Assembly (NCBI GenBank): GCA_003136575.1
Contig: PLEX01000037.1
Location: 1 to 39,370 of the forward strand
Reading direction: 5' to 3'
Source: Bryobacterales bacterium
Lineage (GTDB): Bacteria > Acidobacteriota > Terriglobia > Bryobacterales > Bryobacteraceae
DNA length: 39,370 nt
The position numbers and the translations under genes are program-made. Position 1 is the stretch's first letter, and every line of letters begins with the position of its first letter. Positions 33,889-39,370 of the stretch are shown here, in pieces. Below the pieces are notes generated by a model. The model had not been told where the DNA came from. It saw only the letters and a list, made by a program, of their open reading frames with translations, and did not search any database.

Positions 33889-35550
33889 TCAGATCTCCAG
33901 AATCACCGGCATAATCAGGGGACGCCGCTGCGCTTCCCTGCTGATGAACCGCTTCAGATCCGCGCGTATCTTCTCCTTGACCACTCCCCAATCCGATTTC
34001 TCTTCGTCGGAGGAGATTTCGAGCGTATGTTCCACCGCGCCTTTCGCGCGCGCCATGAACTCGGGGTCGTGGTCGAGGCCGAAACCGCGGCTGACGATCT
34101 CGGTCGATTCGATCTTTCCTGTCAGTTGATTGATCGCGATGATCGGGATCACGATGCCGTCTTCCGCAATCACTTTGCGGTCGCGGATCACCATGTCGCC
34201 GACCACTTCGCCTACCGCGCCCGAATCGATGCAAACGCGCCCCACGGTCACGCGGCCGGCTTTCCGCGCGCCCTGTTTATCGAATTCGAGCAAATCGCCG
34301 GTATCGAGGATGAAGGTTTCTTTGAGGCCGAGCGGCCGCAGATGCTCCGCCAGCCGCGCGTGTTTTGCCAGTTGCCTGTACTCGCCGTGAACCGGCACGA
34401 AATACTTCGGCCGCACCAGATTCAGCACCAGGCGCAATTCTTCCATCGAACCGTGCCCGGAAACGTGCACCGGCGGATTCATGCTGCCGTAAATCACGTC
34501 CGCCCCGCGGCGCGACAAGTGATCGATCATGCGGAAAATCGTCTTCTCGTTGCCGGGAATGATGCGCGAGCTTAGCACCACCGTATCGCCGGTGTTGACG
34601 GAGATGTGCTTGTGGTTGTCCACCGCCACGCGCGACAAAGCCGACATCGGCTCGCCCTGCGTGCCGGAAATCAACACGGTCACTTTCGACGGCTTCGTGT
34701 TCGCGACATCCTGCGGACGGATCAGCACGCCATCGGGAATCGAAAGCAGTCCGTGGCGGTGCGCGATTTCCGTCACCGAATTCATGCTGCGGCCGACCAG
34801 CGCCACTTTGCGCCCGTTTTCGTGCGAGAGATTCAGAATCAGTTGCAGGCGGTGAATCGACGAACTGAAACAGGAAATGAACAGCTTGCTTTCGGCACGA
34901 TGGAAACAGTCTTCAAGACGCGGCCGCACGGCGCGTTCGGAATCCGAATAGCCCGGGCGATCCGCGTTCGTCGAATCCGACAAAAGCAGCAGCACGCCGC
35001 GCTTTCCGTAATCGGCGAGCGTGTGCAGGTCGAATAGCTCGTGGTCGATGGGCGTGGGGTCGACCTTGAAATCCCCGGTGTGGATGATGACGCCGAGCGG
35101 CGTGGTGATGGCGATCGCGACCGCGCTGACAATCGAGTGCGTGACGTGAATGAATTCGATTTTGAACGGGCCGATCTCGAAGAGGTCTTTCGGTTTCTTC
35201 TCGCGCAGATCGACTTTTTCGACGTCGTATTCTTCGAGCCGGCGCTCGACAAGCGAGAGCGTGAACGGAGTGCCATAAACCGGCACGTCGAATTCGGCGA
35301 GGAAGAAAGCCACCGCTCCGATGTGATCCTCATGGCCATGGGTCAGCAAGAGCGCCCGCACGTGCTGGCGGTTTTCCTTTAGGAAGGTGAGATCGGGTGT
35401 CACGATATCGACGCCGAGCAGTTCGTCCTCCGGGAACATCATGCCGGAATCGACGACCACGATATCGTCGCCGTAGCGGATACACATCATGTTCTTGCCG
35501 AATTCGCCGAGTCCGCCAAGCGCGACAATCTGGAGTTTGTTATCGGACAT
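33889..35550 (-). CDS. rnj: Ribonuclease J
   Basis: A 553-aa metallo-beta-lactamase-fold RNase with 5'-exonuclease and endonuclease activity in RNA decay and maturation. The metal-binding motif is LLLTHGHEDHIGAVAFFL with H71, H73, D75 and H76. Further ligands are in HVTHSIVSAVAI (about residue 135-146) and HTGDFKVDPT. The beta-CASP segment has LLSDSTNADRPG, and FVPVHGEYRQLAKHA is the C-terminal motif. The length matches RNase J (about 550-560 aa). The upstream spacer of 78 bp to the divergent nitroreductase must hold both promoters. Confidence 0.96.
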   Translation of the reverse strand: MSDNKLQIVALGGLGEFGKNMMCIRYGDDIVVVDSGMMFPEDELLGVDIVTPDLTFLKENRQHVRALLLTHGHEDHIGAVAFFLAEFDVPVYGTPFTLSLVERRLEEYDVEKVDLREKKPKDLFEIGPFKIEFIHVTHSIVSAVAIAITTPLGVIIHTGDFKVDPTPIDHELFDLHTLADYGKRGVLLLLSDSTNADRPGYSDSERAVRPRLEDCFHRAESKLFISCFSSSIHRLQLILNLSHENGRKVALVGRSMNSVTEIAHRHGLLSIPDGVLIRPQDVANTKPSKVTVLISGTQGEPMSALSRVAVDNHKHISVNTGDTVVLSSRIIPGNEKTIFRMIDHLSRRGADVIYGSMNPPVHVSGHGSMEELRLVLNLVRPKYFVPVHGEYRQLAKHARLAEHLRPLGLKETFILDTGDLLEFDKQGARKAGRVTVGRVCIDSGAVGEVVGDMVIRDRKVIAEDGIVIPIIAINQLTGKIESTEIVSRGFGLDHDPEFMARAKGAVEHTLEISSDEEKSDWGVVKEKIRADLKRFISREAQRRPLIMPVILEI

Positions 35551-35628
35551 TTTCTGATCCGTAAGTAAATAGAAGCAAATCAGATTCTAGCGCGACCAAC
35601 GGCCACACGATTGCATCCAAATCCGCAT

Positions 35629-36195
35629 ATGACGGAAACGCACCAATTAAACGAACTGATTGCGCGCCGCTGGAGTCCGCGATCTTTCAACGGAGCCGAG
35701 GTCGAATCATGGAAGCTTCACACGGTTTTCGATGCTGCCAGGTGGGCTGCATCGTGCTTCGGTGAAGAGCCCTGGCGCTTCCTGGTTGCCCCCAGCGGCG
35801 ACACGGCGCAGTTCGACCGTTTGCTGGGCCTCCTCGTGGGAAAGAACCAGGAGTGGGCGAAAAACGCCGGGGCGCTGGCGATTTCGGTGGCCAAGAAGAC
35901 GTTTACCCATAGCGGCTCCCCCAATCGGTTTGCCATCCACGACGTCGGGACCGCGTTCGGCCAACTCAGCCTTCAGGCAGAGGCGCTCGGCCTCCATATC
36001 CATGGCATGGGCGGGTTCGACGCAGCGAGAACACGGACCGAGTTCGCGATACCGGACGACTTTGAAGTCTGCGCCGCGATCGCCATAGGCTACGTGGATG
36101 GCGACGGCGCTCCGCCAGCTGGCCGGAAGCGGCGGCCTCTTGGCGAAATCGTCTTTACGGGGGATTGGGGCAAACCAGCCGGGTTTGCCGGTTAA
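35629..36195 (+). CDS. Nitroreductase-family FMN oxidoreductase
   Basis: A 188-aa protein of the NfsB/FRase superfamily. LIARRWSPRSFNG (about 8-20) holds the Arg-Ser motif that binds the FMN phosphate, and WAASCFGEEPWRFLVA (about 40-55) forms the dimer pocket. Residues VGTAFGQLSLQAEALGLHIHGMGGF (about 100-124) bind FMN. The C-terminus has AIAIGYVDGDG and R-rich RKRRPLGEIVFTGDWGK. The family reduces quinones, nitro compounds or flavins using NAD(P)H. The ATG at 35629 is chosen over a TTG at 35611. It is divergent from RNase J and followed by a terminator-like hairpin at 36208. Confidence 0.92.
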   Translation: MTETHQLNELIARRWSPRSFNGAEVESWKLHTVFDAARWAASCFGEEPWRFLVAPSGDTAQFDRLLGLLVGKNQEWAKNAGALAISVAKKTFTHSGSPNRFAIHDVGTAFGQLSLQAEALGLHIHGMGGFDAARTRTEFAIPDDFEVCAAIAIGYVDGDGAPPAGRKRRPLGEIVFTGDWGKPAGFAG

Positions 36196-36207
36196 GCCGC
36201 GCTGTAC

Positions 36208-36226
36208 AAGGCCCGGAACGGGCTTT
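36208..36226 (+). terminator. Intrinsic terminator after the nitroreductase gene
   Basis: AAGGCCCG (36208-36215) pairs with CGGGCTTT (36219-36226), 8 pairs with one G-U and a GAA loop, followed by a T. It starts 13 bp after the stop. Strength is moderate. Confidence 0.6.
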
Positions 36227-36227
36227 T

Positions 36228-36306
36228 AAGCCCACGTGGAACCCCGGAGTAAGCCTTTGGCGGCCCTTGGCTCCGCTGAGGGGATTCGCGAGGCCTGTGG
36301 GGGCTT
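36228..36306 (+). ncRNA. Candidate structured RNA (long stem-loop)
   Basis: AAGCCCAC (36228-36235) pairs with GTGGGGGCTT (36297-36306) with a two-base bulge. Inside, CCCC (36242-36245) pairs with GGGG (36280-36283), GGA (36246-36248) with TCC (36272-36274) and GCC (36253-36255) with GGC (36269-36271). The same AAGCCCAC occurs again at 36327. The strand is assumed. No Rfam family was recognised; 6S RNA was considered but the element is too short. Confidence 0.3.
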
Positions 36307-36326
36307 AAAACGAGGCGTAAAAATTA

Positions 36327-36352
36327 AAGCCCACCTCTCACGAAGTGGGCTT
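36327..36352. terminator. Bidirectional terminator between convergent genes
   Basis: AAGCCCAC (36327-36334) and GTGGGCTT (36345-36352) form an 8-bp perfect stem with a 10-nt loop. The + strand is followed by CTTT and the - strand by TAATTTTT, so both convergent genes could use it. Fits the tail-to-tail arrangement of the nitroreductase and DUF genes. Confidence 0.65.
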
Positions 36353-36617
36353 CTTTACGCACCCTGACTGATCAGGGTTTCGATTGGGAGAATCATTTTC
36401 GACGGCTAACAACCGGCAAAAACTTTAGTGATTGGATATTACGGCGTTGGAGGGCGGTTCGTCAAGTTGAAAAACGCTATCGGATTCTCCACCGCGTAAA
36501 CCCATGAATTCCGGCGTGTTGCGAAACCTGTGGATTTCCAGTTGAAATTGCGGCCGGATCGTGCATTGCCCCTCCAAACACCGGCGAAAACCCTGTAATT
36601 GCAACCAATCAGAAGAC

Positions 36618-37655
36618 TTATGGACGCTCAGAGAGGTGCAGGGAGATCATTTCGTCGCTATCGGCTGCAGCCCCGGACCTCCGCCAGACGTGCCGGATCG
36701 TGCCAAAAACAAGCCCCGAAGCGACGCAGAACAGAATGAGCACGCCGCACAGTATCATGATGTTAAGAAACAAGTTAGCCGGATTATCCTTCAGCGTCGG
36801 AGGCTTCTCCGCCACCGTGATTTCGGCCTGATATTTCACCTGCGCAAGCAGCCGTTCCGCCTCATCCGGGCTGGCCGGGTGTAACACTACCACAACCAAC
36901 GGACCCGTGCGTTTCGCCACGACCCCGGGAATGGCCTCAAACATCGGGAACTGCTTTTGGGCCATCTCGACTCCGGGGAAGTTGAAGACGACGACGGTAG
37001 TTTTCGCCGGGGTCTTACCCGTGGCTCTTGAGCCTGGAGGCGCGGCATATTCCGCCAATTCGGCCTCGGAACTGAAGTGGAAAGCCGCAGTCGACGAAGG
37101 AATCGCCGGAGCATAACGGGCAAGGCTTTCGGGCCCCAGAATATAGCGCTCGGAGTTCGCGACGGCACCAGGCGGCATGTAGCGTGGGAGGGTGGGGAGG
37201 GGCGCGTTCGAGTAGAGCGGCGCGGTTAGAAAGACGTGCGCCAGTTCCTCTTTATTTGGCTTGTAGCCGTGAAATACGAGCAGGAAGTTGCCGACAGCTA
37301 TGTATTGTGCGCCGTTAGGGCCGTCGGGCGTCTCCACACCCACGCCATCGACGTCGATCTTGTGCGCGTCTGCCGGCCGAACGGCATCCCAGGCGGCGAA
37401 CGCACCGGTGGAATCGCTGAATCGGTAGGCTGTGATCGAAAATGTCTTCGCCGTGGCCGGGTCGGAATAGGGCGCGGTTTCCGACTCCTGAAGGCCATAT
37501 TCGGCCCAGACTTTGGCGTCCGGGGCCGGCGCAGCGGTGGCATCGCCGCGCTTCCATTGGCCGATGGTGTCGGGGAGGATTGCGGAGAATGCGAGGGCGG
37601 GAAGTATCAGGAGGAACGCGCCCCGCGCGAAGGGGGATGTGAACTTGTTGGTCAT
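36618..37655 (-). CDS. Secreted/membrane-anchored protein, DUF6599-like
   Basis: A 345-aa protein with a signal-like N-terminus ([20 protein letters not shown], about 9-28) and one C-terminal membrane helix ([22 protein letters not shown]). The periplasmic part contains [10 protein letters not shown] and [18 protein letters not shown] followed by [23 protein letters not shown], a pattern I associate with acidobacterial DUF6599 proteins. The function is unknown. The ATG at 37655 overlaps the secA stop by 4 bp (ATGA), so translation is likely coupled to SecA, the motor that would export it. The identification of the DUF is only moderate. Confidence 0.78.
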   Translation of the reverse strand: MTNKFTSPFARGAFLLILPALAFSAILPDTIGQWKRGDATAAPAPDAKVWAEYGLQESETAPYSDPATAKTFSITAYRFSDSTGAFAAWDAVRPADAHKIDVDGVGVETPDGPNGAQYIAVGNFLLVFHGYKPNKEELAHVFLTAPLYSNAPLPTLPRYMPPGAVANSERYILGPESLARYAPAIPSSTAAFHFSSEAELAEYAAPPGSRATGKTPAKTTVVVFNFPGVEMAQKQFPMFEAIPGVVAKRTGPLVVVVLHPASPDEAERLLAQVKYQAEITVAEKPPTLKDNPANLFLNIMILCGVLILFCVASGLVFGTIRHVWRRSGAAADSDEMISLHLSERP

Positions 37656-39370
37656 TGCGAAGCTCCGTGGCACTTCTTATACTTCTTCCCGCTGCCGCAC
37701 GGGCATGGGTCGTTACGTCCGACCTTTGGCCCGCCATTTGAAACAGTCTTGCTCGCCGCACTTTCACCCGGCGCGCCGAGCACCAGATCCTTCAAATCCT
37801 TCTCGTGTTTCTTCTGGATGCCGCGCGTCATATCCTGCACGGCGCTTTGCGCCGCGCGTTTGCGCTCTTCCGCCGCAGCCTGCGATTCCTGAATGCGACG
37901 CTGCTCAGCTTCCACTTCGGATTGGGCCTCGATCGCGGCGGAATTGTCGCCGCCGCTATCGTCATCATCGTCATCATTCATCCTGAACGGCAAATCATCG
38001 GGACCCCTGGTCTCAAACCGGAGGAAATAGAGATAGCGCACCGTCTCGTCTTCGATGCGGTCCATCATGTCCTGGAATAGCTGGAAGGACTCCTTCTTGT
38101 ACTCGACGAGCGGATCTTTCTGGCCGTAGCCGCGCAGCCCGATCCCTTCCTTCAGGTGATCCATCGAGAGCAGATGGTCTTTCCACTGATCGTCGATGAT
38201 GTGCAGCATGATGTTGCGCTCGGCCTCGCGCATCAGGCTCGCGCCCACCAGTTCTTCTTTCGCGTCGTACATTGCGGAAGCGCGTTTGAAGAGCTCGTCT
38301 TCAATCTGTTCCGCCGTGAAACCGGCCAGCTCACCCGGATTGACGCGAAGGCCGAGGCGGCTGAGCAAATCGGTCTGTAATGCGGTCAGATCCCATTCCG
38401 CCGGCTTCGATTCGGGCGGACACGCAATTTCCACGGCGCCGGCAATGACGCCCCGCGTCATTTCCATTACCCGCTCCCGCTGGTCTTTACCTTCGAGCAG
38501 CCCGCGGCGCAGCGTGTAAACGGCCAGGCGCTGCTTGTTCATCACGTCGTCGTATTCGAGCAGATGTTTGCGCGAATCGAAATTCTGCGCTTCGATCGCC
38601 TTCTGGGCTTCCGCGATGCGCTTGGTGATCAGGCCCGATTCGATCGGTACGTCCTCTTCCATGCCGAGCCTGAGCATGAGGTTCTGCATGCGGTCGCCGC
38701 CGAAGATGCGGAGCAGATCGTCCTGAAGCGAGAGATAGAAGCGCGAACTGCCGGGGTCGCCCTGGCGTCCGGCGCGGCCGCGAAGCTGATTGTCGATACG
38801 CCGCGAATCGTGGCGCTCGGTGCCGGTGATGTGCAATCCGCCCAGCGCGGCGACTGCGTCGTGCTCGACCTGGCACTGCGCTTTCACTTCGGCGAGGGTT
38901 CTATCCCAATCGGCATTAAATTCCGGCCTATCCGGGTCTTTACCCTGCTTGCGCATCGCATCGCGCGCCATGGACTCCGGATTGCCGCCGAGCAAAATGT
39001 CGGTGCCGCGGCCCGCCATGTTGGTGGAGACTGTAACCGCTCCGCGCCGCCCCGCCTGAGCGACGATGTGCGCTTCGCGCTCGTGATTCTTGGCGTTGAG
39101 AACCTCATGCTTCACGCTCATCTTCGTCAGCATCTTCGACAGATACTCCGATTTCTCAACCGAAATCGTGCCGACAAGAACGGGCTGTCCGCGTTGCTGA
39201 AATTCCTGGATCTCTTTCGCCGCGTTGCGGAATTTTTCTTCCGCCGTGCGGTATACCACGTCCTGATTTTCCTTGCGGATCATCGGGCGGTGAGTCGGAA
39301 TCACCGTCACATCCAGCTTGTAGATCTTCTGGAACTCGGCCGCTTCCGTTTCGGCCGTACCGGTCATGCC
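37652..39370 (-). CDS. secA: Preprotein translocase subunit SecA (N-terminus outside the window)
   Basis: The 3' 572 codons of secA; the frame is open to the window end, so the 5' half is missing. SecA is the ATP-driven motor of the Sec translocon. Visible parts begin [16 protein letters not shown] in the helicase core. Later come [12 protein letters not shown] and the [13 protein letters not shown] motif, then the motif VI-like [13 protein letters not shown]. The helical scaffold and wing regions follow. The C-terminus ends in the zinc-binding [19 protein letters not shown] (C, C, C, H ligands), which contacts SecB and ribosomes. An acidic run of Asp ([11 protein letters not shown]) precedes it. 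The stop overlaps the next gene by 4 bp. Confidence 0.97.
   Translation of the reverse strand, partial: GMTGTAETEAAEFQKIYKLDVTVIPTHRPMIRKENQDVVYRTAEEKFRNAAKEIQEFQQRGQPVLVGTISVEKSEYLSKMLTKMSVKHEVLNAKNHEREAHIVAQAGRRGAVTVSTNMAGRGTDILLGGNPESMARDAMRKQGKDPDRPEFNADWDRTLAEVKAQCQVEHDAVAALGGLHITGTERHDSRRIDNQLRGRAGRQGDPGSSRFYLSLQDDLLRIFGGDRMQNLMLRLGMEEDVPIESGLITKRIAEAQKAIEAQNFDSRKHLLEYDDVMNKQRLAVYTLRRGLLEGKDQRERVMEMTRGVIAGAVEIACPPESKPAEWDLTALQTDLLSRLGLRVNPGELAGFTAEQIEDELFKRASAMYDAKEELVGASLMREAERNIMLHIIDDQWKDHLLSMDHLKEGIGLRGYGQKDPLVEYKKESFQLFQDMMDRIEDETVRYLYFLRFETRGPDDLPFRMNDDDDDDSGGDNSAAIEAQSEVEAEQRRIQESQAAAEERKRAAQSAVQDMTRGIQKKHEKDLKDLVLGAPGESAASKTVSNGGPKVGRNDPCPCGSGKKYKKCHGASQ

Larger units (their letters stand above)
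36196..36617. other. Intergenic region rich in hairpins, no gene recognised
   Basis: It lies between the convergent nitroreductase and DUF6599-like genes. It contains four consecutive stem-loops: the 36208 terminator, a long stem 36228-36306, a bidirectional terminator 36327-36352 and a 7-bp stem ACCCTGA/TCAGGGT (36361-36378). The remaining bases 36379-36617 show no feature. Confidence 0.6.

Noticed and set aside
1-39370. CRISPR array, insertion sequence or prophage
   Set aside because: No regularly spaced repeats, transposase, integrase or phage structural genes were seen.

Overview
The window looks like chromosomal DNA of a GC-rich Gram-negative bacterium, most likely an acidobacterium of the Solibacter/Bryobacter type. 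This is an inference from gene content: hopanoid genes hpnI and hpnJ, a Tat-exported Gfo/Idh/MocA oxidoreductase, an FG-GAP/ASPIC-UnbV (CRTAC1-like) protein, RNase J, and many SGNH-hydrolase genes in a glycan locus. No rRNA, tRNA, CRISPR array or transposase was found.

Layout. (1) 1-3666, + strand: the 3' part of an ABC ATPase fused to a complete DtxR-type metal-dependent regulator module, then trxB, a RidA-family gene and an ankyrin-repeat gene. (2) 3652-7691, - strand: a tightly overlapping hopanoid operon in the order hpnJ, two four-helix DMT/EmrE-like membrane proteins, hpnI, and an isoprenylcysteine-methyltransferase-like gene. Upstream of hpnJ there is a nested inverted-repeat element and a terminator-like hairpin. 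(3) 8039-33433: a 25-kb surface-glycan locus. It opens with three tandem SGNH-like paralogues, of which the second and third have lost catalytic residues. A - strand block follows (SxtJ-like protein, DUF5989-like 49-aa protein, NodU/CmcH carbamoyltransferase, SGNH hydrolase, radical SAM/SPASM protein, flippase, CRTAC1-like protein, Gfo/Idh/MocA). Next come a frameshifted acyltransferase, another SGNH protein and a GT-C membrane protein. It ends with a + strand block (large membrane glycosyltransferase-like protein, FAD oxidoreductase, GtrB-like GT2, epimerase, and a methyltransferase-GT2 gene broken by an in-frame TAG). (4) 33434-39370: a decayed PIN toxin beside an intact small partner gene, rnj (RNase J), a nitroreductase, a hairpin-rich intergenic region, a secreted/anchored DUF protein and the 3' part of secA.

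How the genes work together. The middle block has the parts for building a lipid-linked or cell-surface polysaccharide: sugar modification (epimerase, oxidoreductases, radical SAM), chain assembly (GT2 and GT-C enzymes), export (flippase), and decoration with carbamoyl and acyl groups (carbamoyltransferase, acyltransferase-3, several SGNH enzymes). Two genes here carry disabling lesions (+1 frameshift near 22431; TAG at 32234), and two SGNH copies are predicted catalytically dead. This suggests either a locus under relaxed or variable selection or assembly errors. The hopanoid operon makes modified bacteriohopanepolyols for the membrane. Product names come from motif recognition only; no database search was possible.
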